DNA from: Euglena gracilis | Lineage: Eukaryota > Euglenida > Euglenophyceae > Euglenales | Length of the DNA: 64,000 nucleotides | Assembly (NCBI GenBank): GCA_039621445.1 | Contig: CP154956.1 | Location: 6,198,170 to 6,262,169 of the forward strand | Direction of reading: 5' to 3' | Shown: piece by piece, positions 1 to 64,000 of the stretch | Layout of the letters: each line of letters begins with the position of its first letter | Position numbering within the stretch: the stretch's first letter is position 1 | The notes under the pieces: model-generated | The model's input: the letters and a program-made list of their open reading frames with translations, nothing else | Told to the model about the DNA's origin: nothing | Databases searched by the model: none | Translations under genes and position numbers: made by a program

Positions 1-1096
1 AGGGAGATGCTGATGATGAAAGGACACACCATCATTATCACCATTGGTGGGGTTAGTTTTCGTCGGAATGTGCGTCTGATTTAATGGGCACATATCATTG
101 CCTTGGTCACTCTGAAATATCGGAATGTCGGAACTCTCTGGCCTTTTGCTCAAACCCGGCCCCCACCCAGCGTGGTGTGGGGTGACTGGCATTTTGACAC
201 CCGAGGTTTGCCCACAGAAGCTATATACCTTTCATTTCACATTTTCTCTTTCCACACATGTCTCTATGTATGCATCCACACGTGTCTCTATGCATGAATC
301 TTTTATATGTGTGATGCATTGCTGTGTTTATGGGTCAATGAATCCCAGATGCATAACCCCCCCCCCCAAATAACGGGGCGGGGTGCCCCTCGGGGTGGAC
401 CCCCTTGGGGATAACGGGTAAATCCCTGCCATACACACAAATATGCATGCATGTTTGTATACATATGTACATGTATGTACTTGCGGCAGGCAATAATTGT
501 GGAATATTTTCGTCCTCACTAACCTCTTGGACCAAAAAAACTGAGGGTGCCCCGTTATTGGAACCATCTTTTTCGGCTTTCCCCCCGCCCCGTTATTCAG
601 GCACTGCCCACTCAAAGGGCACTGCCCCGTTATTTGGGGGGGTTTACATACACATATCTGTGTATCTGTGTGTTTTATTATTATAATTATATATTTGGCC
701 TTTGGGTGCCAGGGCAGGGCAAATAGTCGATTTTGTGAGCGAATTTTTGGTTCAACGGAAAAAAGTCAATGTTTTTGTGGAAAGTATCAGAAAATGTTTC
801 AGAAAACGTACACTAATAGTTTTGTTCTTATCTGTGCAAATTGTTTTGTAGAAGTAAATAACTGTAACATTAAACGTTGTAGAATTGGATAATGTGTTTT
901 TTATAGTACCTTCTAAAAAGAGATCTTAACTGTTTATTTATAATTTTAATTTTGAATTTAAAATTTTCACATTATTGCAAGGAATTTCAAGTTAATATCA
1001 TTCACAGTGATTTATTATTTCCGTTAATTCATGCATGGTATTTCATTTAATAAGGGCAGGGCAAATAGTCGAGAGAAATGGCGCGCTGGGGGCTCC
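1..1096. other. Upstream non-coding region of the TsaD gene
   Basis: No convincing exon was found. It contains C-run modules at 357-420 and 580-645, AT-rich sequence at 880-1030 and two copies of GGGCAGGGCAAATAGTCGA (712-730 and 1054-1072). Confidence 0.5.
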
Positions 1097-11810
<10,714 letters not shown>

Positions 11811-12299
11811 CGGGAACCCAGCATTTTTCCATTTTTGCAATGCTTTTGTTTGCCATTACACTGAGCCATGTGTGTGTGCAAGTGAGCCATCCGAAGTTAG
11901 CGCGCCAATGAGGAGAACAACTCTTTCAGGCTTTTCCTCAATCTCATGTTTCTCGAACCCCACAGTTGCACACAACAAACATGCAAGCACACACACTCGC
12001 ACACAACAACGCACGCCGGGGGGGGGAAACTCAAAATCTGCGGGTTTTTTGTGTTTCTTTTTTGTGTTTTCCCCAATTTTTTTTTACTAACAATTTCCCA
12101 GAATTTTTTTTGCTGGGAATTTTTTTACGATTTGCAAAATCCCACATTTTGGCCTAATTTTTCCCCGAGACCAATTTTTTTTGTCAAAATTCTGACACTT
12201 TTTGACAATTTGGCCAACAAGTTGCTTAGTTTGGGAACCAGGATATTCCCAAAATGTAATCAAAACACATTAAACTATTGTTGTTTGATGAAAAAAATT

Positions 12300-12575
12300 C
12301 CCGGGGGAGGTGAAAATTTTTCGAGCCAGCCCTATTTTGTGATGTCAAGCAATGAATCAAGTGATTATGTGCCAAATTTGGGTTTGGATGATAGAAGAAG
12401 TATTTGGTCTGAGAAGGACAGTTCTGAGGATTGTGTATGCTTTCCGACCTGAGATGTGACAGTGATTTCTCCTTTGGGGGGGGGTGCGCATTTTTTTGGG
12501 AGTTAGTTTCCGACTCTTAAGGGGTGCGCACTTATTAGGGCACTGCGCACTATTATTATTATTAGGGGGGTTTTA
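12300..12575. repeat. TAAGTGCGCA-type repeat, copy 1
   Basis: The interior matches 58430-58615 over about 130 bp in the same orientation (AGAAGGACAGTTCTG, TTTCC(A/G)ACCTGAGATGTGA, TGATTTCTCC). It ends in GGGGTGCGCA modules. It lies just upstream of the reductase start. Confidence 0.75.
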
Positions 12576-12677
12576 CAATGCTCTGTCTGAAATAAAAAAG
12601 AGCTGCAAGAAACATGACTGTTCCGTGTCGTCAGTGGGACATGTCGCCACCGCCTGCCACCGCCTCCCCCAGCCCGT

Positions 12678-36576
<23,899 letters not shown>

Positions 36577-36837
36577 CCCACCCCCCTTCCCCGGCCCGCT
36601 TTGGGCTTCCGCTTCGTGAACGGCTTCGTGAGCCGGCGCGTCGGCGGCGACCTCGGAGATTCCGCATCGCTGTGTTTCCCAACCCTCTCCATTTCCCCCC
36701 TTTTTTTGCTCTGCTGTATGCCATTGTGTGCTGACGGCACTCTGCCCTGCCATTCCAATATGCCCCTCACATTTGCCACGCGGCTGATGTTCTTGTCCAT
36801 TGGATTGGGGGTTGCAGTCACAATGTCAACCTCCCCC

Positions 36838-37235
36838 CAATTAATACCCCTCCCCAGGTATTAATTTTTTTCGCCCGAAGTCCCGGCCTGAGTGGTGGGG
36901 GCATCATTTGGAGGAGGGTTTTAGCTCCCCAAAATTTTCGAAATTTTTTGGAAGTCCCATAGGACCCAAAATAGCTCCCAACCCCCTTTTTGGTCATTTA
37001 TTTGACTTTCTCATGAAATTTAGCATTCTTGGAGGCCAGATGGTCAAAATAATTTACAAAATTACAAAAAAAAACGATTTTTTTGTAATTTATTGTCAAA
37101 TATTGTATTTTTACATTTTCAGGTCAAAATCCGGGTTGTCGGCCCGAAATTTGGGGGGGGGCATTAACTCGGTCACCGAAGTCCCAGCCCGAGGGGGGGT
37201 ATTATTTGGGGGATTATTTGGGGGGGGGTTACCCG
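36838..37235. mobile_element. C-run element with AATTAATACCCC ends, copy 2
   Basis: Diverged copy of 13271-13635 in the same orientation, sharing GAAGTCCCATAGGACCCAA, CTCATGAAATTTAGCATTCT and GGGGGTATTATTTGGGGG. It ends ...GGGGGTTACCC, downstream of the reductase stop. Confidence 0.7.
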
Positions 37236-38184
37236 ATCTGCTCAGTCCCATGAAACTGTTATTTTTATGCTGCAAAGTTGCAAGGGGCCCTCCTCCAAGG
37301 GAGAGCATACTGGGGGGGGGTCGAACTGTAGCTTTTGTGGTGTGAGGAATTTCGCCGGGGGGGGGGGGATGGGTGGGGAGGTTTCAAACTGCCCAGATGG
37401 AAAGCAGTGAAGCAGACACAACACCGGAAGTCTTCTTCAAAACACCCACCCCTCCAGCAATTTTCTTGTCCATTCACGTTTAGCTGTGACGCTTCTTTTG
37501 ACTCAGATAGTGCCAAAGATTGGCCACAAATAGATTGGCGGGCTTCCGAGTTTTGGGATTCGGCGTCCATTTTGAGTCGAAAATCCTTGAAAGGTTGTTA
37601 TTCTTTGTTAACACTTCGTTGGCTCTCCTTTTCGCCTTCAACTTTCTTTGGGTATGGCAACACCCTGGTCCCCCAGGGCCCATTTCCATCGGTATGAGGC
37701 TCCACCATTGTTTCCCCTTCCGGCACCCTCTTCCAGCCTCCAAGCCCCACCCCCCAAGTCACGAACACCCCCCAAGTCACGAAGTGACGGGTATCCATCG
37801 GTCGGGCCATATATCTGCTATATATCTATATATGTATATATTACATTTGCACATATATATATATATATATATATACTTTATACATATGTATAATATATAA
37901 TTATATATAATTATATATATATATATATATACATACATATATATGCATATATATATGTATATATGTTTATATATGTATATATATGGCCATAGGCTTTATG
38001 GGACCTACCATTTTTTTTACCAATCTTTTATTTCTTGTTGTCCCAGAATTCCCCCCCCTTTTTGGGGGCGCCAAGTTCAAAAAACGACTTTTCATCCCTA
38101 TTTGGAATGCTGAGGCATGGCTTTCCACAATTTTTTTCCCCCTTCACACAAAGTACGAAGAATTTTTAGCCTGGGAGGTGACCC

Positions 38185-38290
38185 ACCGGCAAGTTACTGA
38201 CTATGTCGGTAGGGAGGTGTGTATGGTGGCTTGACTTCTGTGTTCTTTGCCGCAAAGCCATTCCCTTCACCTGTGGGCATGCCAGATGCC
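38185..38290 (+). CDS. Possible RING-finger-like exon (weak)
   Basis: One frame reads FCVLCRKAIPFTCGHARCL, giving CxxC then CxHxxC as in the first half of a RING finger. The second Cys pair is missing and no splice partner was found. It may be chance. Confidence 0.2.
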
Positions 38291-38638
38291 TGCCCCAGCA
38301 GATGGAGTACCCCTGGTCTTCAGAGTCTTCGGAGGCATCACCGCCATCTTCTGCCCCTATATGTCGATGGTGGTCGCGCAGCCCCGCGAGGAAGACATTG
38401 GACCTGTTTTCGTCTCGTTCTTGCCCGCCACTCATAGCAGGACACGCAACCCGGGAGGAACGTGGAATGCACGCCTCTCCTTGTAAGAGGAGAGGCAGGC
38501 TTGAGCCACGCCTTGAGGTGCCCCCACATGCCATATATATGTATACAACTAATATATATAATATATATAATATATATAATATATAATATATATAATATAT
38601 GTGTATATATGTGTGTATATATATGTGTGTATATGTAT

Positions 38639-38670
<32 letters not shown>

Positions 38671-38687
38671 GTGTGTGTGTGTGTGTA

Positions 38688-38722
<35 letters not shown>

Positions 38723-38849
38723 GCGCACGCGCACGCGCACGCGCACGCACACGCACACGCACACGCACACGCACACGCACACACACACACACATACGGCA
38801 GCCAGGGGGGTGGAAGGGGGGTTTCCATTTTTTTTTATGTTATTGATGG

Positions 38850-38960
38850 AATATGGTTAGGGTTACGACTTGGGGTTAGGGTTAGGCCTAACTTATAGAC
38901 AGGTATTAGGTGTACAAGTTAGGCCCAAAGCTAGGCCGAATTCATAACCCTAACCCTACT
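38850..38960. repeat. Interstitial TTAGGG/CCCTAA telomere-like runs
   Basis: GGTTAGGGTTACGACTTGGG then GTTAGGGTTAGG, and about 60 bp later CATAACCCTAACCCTACTCC in the opposite orientation. Too short and degenerate to be a telomere. Confidence 0.6.
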
Positions 38961-39049
38961 CCATCATTAACACAGAAAAAAATTTGACCCCCCCTCCCAA
39001 CTATATGGCCCCCCCTGGGGGCCATATAGTTGGGAGCTGCCATATACAT

Positions 39050-42255
<3,206 letters not shown>

Positions 42256-43645
42256 CATACCTACCTACCTACCTACCTACCTACCTACCTACCTACCTAC
42301 CTACCTACCTTACCTACCTACCTACCTAACCCTAACCTACCTACCCTACCTACCATACCTACCATACCTACCTACCTACCTACCTACCTACCTACCTACA
42401 TACACTACCTACCTATCCTCCCTACTACCTACATACAACATACACCTACCTACCTACCTCCTACCTACCATACACTACCTACCTACCCTACCTACTCCTC
42501 TCTCCCCTCCTCCCTCACATCTCCCATCCCTCGCCTCCCTCCCGCCCACCTCCCTACCATCCGTACCTACCTACCTACCTACCCTACCTACCTACCTAGC
42601 CTACCTACCTCCTCCCTCCCTCCCCTCCCAGCCCTCCCTCATACATAACATGACATACATACTACTACATACATACATACACTACAAACATACATACCTA
42701 ACATACAACATACATACAAACCATACAAACATACATACATACATACATGCCATACCTACATACATACTCCCTACCATCCCTCCCTCCCTCACTCCCTCCC
42801 TCCCTCCCTCCCTACCTACCTACCCCTACCTACATACCTCCCTACCTACCTACCTACCTACCTCCTACCTACCTACCCTACTACCTACCTACCTACCTAC
42901 CTACCTACCTACCTACCCTACAACCCTACCTACCTACCTACCATACCTACCTACCTATACATACATACATACATACATACATACATACATCATACATACA
43001 TACATACATACATACATACATACATACATACATACATACATACATACATACATACATACATACATACATACATACATACATACATACATACATACATACA
43101 TACATACATACACATACATACATACATACATACATACATACATACATACATACATACATACATACATACATACATACATGCATACATACATCCATGCATG
43201 CATGCATGCATGCATACATACATACATACATACATACATACATACATACATACATACATACATACATACATACATACATACATACATACATACACACATA
43301 GATACATACATACATACATACATAAATACATACATACATACATAAAAACATACAGACATACATACATACCTGCATACATACATATACATACATACATACA
43401 TACATACATACATACATACATCAGACATACATACATACATACATACCATACATACATACATACATAGCATACTACATACCTACATACATACATACATACA
43501 TACATACAATCATACATACATACATACATACATACATACATACATACATACATACATACATACATACATACATACATACATACATACATACATACATACA
43601 TACATACATACATACATACATACATACATACATACATACATACAT

Positions 43646-43682
<37 letters not shown>

Positions 43683-43685
43683 TAG

Positions 43686-43724
<39 letters not shown>

Positions 43725-43735
43725 CTCACGCACAC
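42256..43735. repeat. (CCTA)n, (CCTC)n and (TACA)n array continuing the tetranucleotide block
   Basis: CCTA-rich and CTCC-rich units to about 42960, (TACA)n to about 43648, a short return to (GACA)n and a (CA)n end. More irregular than the GACA part. Confidence 0.96.
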
Positions 43736-43744
43736 CTCCCTCTT

Positions 43745-43885
43745 CCCTTCAGATGTCGCCCTGACCCGGGCCCCCCCCCCCCTCCACACATGTACGGCGT
43801 GGCCGCCGGCGGCCCGGAGCTCGCTTTCCTCAAAGCGCCGGACCGCTCCCGAGACCTGCTGGAGCAGCCTCCCAGGCCACGGTCT
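43745..43885 (+). CDS. Possible exon (unidentified)
   Basis: GC-rich stretch with a coding-like frame YGVAAGGPELAFLKAPDRSR then DLLEQ, ending before a CAG. No splice partner or domain recognised. Confidence 0.25.
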
Positions 43886-44739
43886 CCAGACAGCACCCCC
43901 CACCCAAGCCGGACTCCTCCTTCTGGGGTGGAGAGTGCTATGCCCCCCCCCACCCATGGGTCCCCATGGGTAGGGGGTGTGTGGGTCAGGGGGTAGTTAG
44001 GAATGGGGACATTCCTAATTGGAGATGAAGGTTCAGAGTGGGGATTATGTTTGGGGGTCAGGGCTCGAGTGAGGGCCAGGAGTGAGATCTGGGGGGGGGG
44101 GGTCGGCCTTGGGTCCTGCCATGTCTCTAATACCCAATCCCCAAAGGCAGGCTGGGTGTGATTTTTCCGAAGGGAGACTGACACAGAGGTAACAGGAAAT
44201 GTAAGCAAGTTAGGAATACAATTTCTGCCTTTAAACATTTGTACACATATTTGAACAGGGGTGTTTCTGCTTTTCTGAACAAACAAAGGTGCACAAGCGC
44301 GCAGAATATTGAACCTAAGAGCACGCTGAAACTTAAGGCTTGCGACTCTGTGTGCTCCTCTGTCCCCTTGTGACCAGTGCCCCTAACAGGGTTCTTTTAA
44401 AGCCAGGTCACACCCTCCGGGGTGGGGGGGGGCTGGGGGGGTGGGTATTAGCGGGGGGGGGGGCAATTTTTAGCCCTGGGGGGAACCAAATTTTTGGGAG
44501 GGAAGTTGCCAAACAGGTCGGCATTTTCGTTTTTTTTTGGGGCCAAAAGTTGGCCAAAAGTCGAGGGGATCATTGAGGGGAAGATTGTCACATGGGTATG
44601 CCCCCCCCCCAAAGTGGCCACTTTCTTGCGCATTGGTGCCGAAAGCAAAATTTGACCCCCCCCCAGAGTCTGGAGGATCCCGTGTGCTCGGGGGGCACAC
44701 CCAAAACTCTGCCCACCCCAAAGCCCAACTACCGACTGA

Positions 44740-44970
44740 AGGCCGAGCCAGATTGCACCCCCGGGGCCGTCCAACAAAAGCCCGGCCGCCCCGGGGGCGG
44801 TCGGGTGACGCCGGGGCCTGCCGGCCCGAGCTCCGTCGAGGCGCGGACGGCGCCCTCCCCGGCCCGGTCCCAGTGGCGCCGGTCGCTCGGGCTGCTCCAG
44901 TCCCTGTCCGCCACCACGGACTGGCTGAGCCCGCCTTTGCCCCGCGCCGGGGGTGTGCCCCAAGCAGACA
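44740..44970 (+). CDS. Possible exon (unidentified)
   Basis: GC-rich frame with SQWRRSLGLLQSLSATTDWL and a Pro-rich context between C-run repeats. Composition resembles real exons of this window, but no homology is recognised. Confidence 0.25.
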
Positions 44971-44994
44971 ATTTTTTAAGCACTGCCCCCCCCC

Positions 44995-45300
44995 CCGGGG
45001 GGGTGACTGACTGGTTTTTTCAGAGTGACTGACTGGTTTTGGGCCCGGACCCCCCCCCCCCCCCGGGGGTCGGCCAGGGGTAGGCAAAAGTGGTTTGAGT
45101 GACCCCGGCGCCGAAGGCGCCAGGAAAATTTTTTTGGCCTAAGATGGCCTAAAGTGATTGGAAAGTGGCCGTTTTTCTGAGTGGCCGACCCCCCCCCCCC
45201 CGGGGGGGGTTAGTGACTGACTGGCTTCCCCCCAAAAAAGTGACTGACTGGTTTTTCAAAAAGTGGAGTGAACCCCCCCCCCCAGGGGTCGGCAAAAAAA
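44995..45300. repeat. C-run repeat of the TGACTGACTGG family, copy 3
   Basis: GTGACTGACTGGTTTTTT repeated, hairpin CCCCGGCGCCGAAGGCGCC at about 45102 and long C runs, as at 4080-4450 and 30540-30845. Confidence 0.65.
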
Positions 45301-47219
45301 TTGTATGGCCCCAAGTCCCGAGATCTCCTTTTCGTTGGCATATGTTGTATGGCATGTGACTGAACTGTGTTTTCTTTCCCCCATTGGTGTTCATTTTGTT
45401 TTATGATTCGCAACGCGGCATGGTGTTTGTTTTTTATTTTTATTATTATATTTTTTTGTTGCTGGTGTGGGAATTTCGCATCACAATTTCCATTCCCACA
45501 AGTATCTGAGCCTATGTTATGTGTTTTTTTTTGTTATCATGTTACCCACTGTTGGACATGGGGAGGCCCCCAATCTTCGACATTGGCACTGTAGAACGCC
45601 CAATTGAACCTCCCAACCTGTCACAACTTGGTCTGGTGGGTTGGTGTACAGTCCTTGGGCACAAGTAAGACAGTTGTATTTTTGTTTTTTTTTCCTTGAA
45701 AATTGACAGATAACACCCAAGTCGAAACACGATTCCTGAGCCTGCTCAGCGCGAACCAAAACGGATGGGTTTCACCCAAGAAAATGACAGAGCTTTAGTT
45801 TCTGCTTCCTTTGGGCAATGTTTGTGGCAGAACCTCTGCCTCAGTGTCCTCAGTCCGCCGTCCCACACCTGGGAGGAGCGCAGGGCGTCGTGGAAAGCAG
45901 TCCTCTTCCAGCAACAAACTCCGAATTAAATTAATCTAAAACATTTAATTTCTGTCCAGCCGCCCAAAGAGGCATTTTTTTTTTGTTGTGGAAATAAGAA
46001 ATTTGAGTTGGCAATATAATTATGAGTTGGTGATAATGAGTTGGTAATGGTTTTCCCAGCTCAAAATATCTCGAAATCCACTTTTAATGTCGAATTGTCG
46101 TTTTTTTCCCCTGGACTTTTGAATCAGAGGCCCCAATCTGGCTATCAAATTATATATTTTAAAATCATTTTCTGTTTGCAGAATCATGAATTTTGCACTT
46201 TTTTGTCACACCTGGACCGCCAAAAATGCATTTACCGTTTCATTTGTTGTGACCCCCTCCCCTGTGCTGGTACTACCTTTTGGGACGCCCTGGCCCTGCC
46301 CCAACGCCCACCGGTGCCCGATGACAGCGAGGGGCTCGAGTCCCCGACAACCGGGTGCTGGGGGGCCCTGAGAAGGACAGGGACACGGACACCAGAAACA
46401 AACGTACTGTAATGGCCGCCGAAGTGGCACGGTGTGTGCCTGTCAACCTCACCTCTCTGGATGGAACCAGGCTTAGTATCCAATGAGAGTCGACTGTTCC
46501 CACAAACTTTCTTGATGGTTTTTCTTCGAAAAAGGCCTTTTCAGAAAAAAATGAAGAATGACACTTCTCGCACAATGGAAACATTTTTGGTTGCTGACTG
46601 CCAGCCTCTGAACGACAACACCGAAAATGCTTTAATTTTTTAGCTTTTATTTTATTTTATTTTATGAAACACCATTCTCAGAGTGTCAAGGAATAGAGTA
46701 CAGTTACAATGGCATGCTTGTGGGCTTACCTGCCCACTTCTCCTTCGTATGGTAAAATGCGTCTTTTTTGAAAGGGGAAAACCGCAAAAAAATGAGTCCC
46801 TGTTGTGCCCAACGACTGGCAATGTCTGGCCTCCGACTGGGGGTTAGGCAAGCGGTCGGAAAGAAAAATGTCTGCGGACTGGGTACCTGGGACCAGAGGC
46901 TTTTTTTAAAGGAGCCGTGGTGGGGGGAGGGGGGGGTCCGGACCTACCCACCCACCCCAATTAAAAATGATTGCTGAACATTGAAAATGATCTTAGAACC
47001 TTTTTTTAGAAAAACGTTTATAAAAAACACATTCGTGACCTTGGGCAGCAGTAACTGCCACAACCGAAGTGTCCAAGCCCCCCTCCCCTCCCGACGGTAT
47101 CACTTTCCCAGTGACCCTCACGAACCGTGACAGGTGTTAGGTGTTGGAAGGTATTTGGGCACCATAATTCCACAAAACCCGCCACCTGTGCTACACCTCC
47201 CCCCCCCCACCTGGCCGGG
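45301..47219. other. Intergenic region before the kinesin gene
   Basis: No confident gene. A Pro-rich frame at 46288-46400 (DALALPQRPPVPDDSEGLES) might be an exon but lacks support. The promoter of the kinesin gene would lie near 46900-47200. Confidence 0.4.
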
Positions 47220-63460
<16,241 letters not shown>

Positions 63461-64000
63461 GGTCTGCCTGGGCTGTCCCCGCAGTGGCTGTCCGTGACGG
63501 GGGGACTCGCACCGCATGGCAAGAGGGCTTGCCAGGGCTGTATGGGAAGCTCCGCAGACATGAGGTAGGTGGTAGGGGGGAGTCCCCCACCCCCCCCCCC
63601 TAATTTTGCACGCACCGCGATTAATCCGCGAGGCATTGACACTGACCCCCCCCGCCCGTGACGACCTCCAATACCCTATCCTCCTCCCTCTCCTGCAGGG
63701 CCTCCTTGTCCTGCTTAATGCCCGGGCTCCAGGGGTGCCGTCCTGTGTGGTGCTTGTGTACGCCCACGGTTGGAGGCATCGCGCGGCAACGCGGGGCACC
63801 ACAACTCCAATTTCAACTCCAACTCCCCCTAATTTTGGAAGGGGGTCTCCCACCCCCCCCTCCTCCTCTGAGGGGAAAAAAAATCTTCCGGCGCTTGGCG
63901 CCGGGTGTGTATCTTGAGGCTCAGTATGAAATTTTGGCAAAATGGCCAAAATTGGTCGGAAAATGGTCGTAACTCGGGCTAGGCGGGGAGTTGCGGGGCA
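63461..64000. other. Right edge, no confident gene
   Basis: Contains a C-run repeat with hairpin CGGCGCTTGGCGCCGG at about 63889-63904 and a possible further kinesin exon near 63695-63790 (acceptor CTGCAG at 63695-63700). Coding is not established. Confidence 0.35.

Larger units (their letters stand above)
36577..39045. other. Intergenic region after the reductase
   Basis: Holds element copy 36838-37235, TA arrays (37808-37985, 38545-38610), CA/GC arrays (38640-38793) and short TTAGGG runs (38850-38890, inverse 38944-38957). A candidate RING-like exon at 38185-38290 is listed separately. Confidence 0.6.

Noticed and set aside
38850-38960. A true telomere
   Set aside because: Only a few TTAGGG units, in both orientations, with unique sequence on both sides.

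Overview
This window is nuclear DNA from a microbial eukaryote. It has three large genes made of short GC-rich exons (30-180 bp) separated by long introns full of T-rich sequence, G/C homopolymers, microsatellites and small transposon-like repeats. The introns are of two kinds. Many are ordinary GT-AG. Others lack GT-AG, carry CAG at intron positions +4 to +6 and CTG at -8 to -6, and have ends that can base-pair. That second pattern is the published consensus of euglenid nonconventional introns. Together with the alanine/proline-rich GC-biased proteins, it makes a euglenid (Euglena-like) the best guess. This is an inference, not a database match.

Layout. (1) 1.1-11.8 kb, plus strand: a TsaD/Qri7/OSGEPL1-type tRNA t6A synthase gene in 12 exons. 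(2) 12.7-36.6 kb, plus strand: an unusual reductase gene with an N-terminal oxidoreductase-like (OXLD1/PF09791-type) cysteine module, followed by the FAD and NADPH domains of the cytochrome P450 reductase family and no visible FMN domain. One of its introns is 12.8 kb long because it holds (3) a 12-kb nested mobile element at 15.28-27.24 kb. That element has inverted terminal repeats, two minus-strand multi-exon genes (a putative RNase H-fold/DDE-like transposase and a ParB/sulfiredoxin-like protein) and about 20 copies of a palindrome centred on GCGCAATTGCGC. (4) 36.6-47.2 kb: an intergenic region dominated by a 4.7-kb tetranucleotide array (GACA/GACG/CCTA/TACA). (5) 47.2 kb to the right edge, plus strand: a kinesin gene with a complete motor domain spread over about 11 exons, followed by coiled-coil/tail exons that run off the window.

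The TsaD protein would make N6-threonylcarbamoyladenosine in tRNA (organellar type). The reductase would pass electrons from NADPH through FAD to an unknown partner. The kinesin is a microtubule motor. The three share no obvious pathway. The nested element is the least ordinary part: its palindromes lie inside its own introns, between its genes and in its terminal repeats, and one of its genes has a ParB-like fold, so the two may form a DNA-binding system. A second, smaller TA-flanked element (525 bp) sits inside the transposase-like coding sequence, and the reading frame is continuous across it if the insert and one TA are ignored.

Limits: exon boundaries were worked out by eye from splice motifs, phase and family conservation. 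No alignment, RNA data or database search was available.
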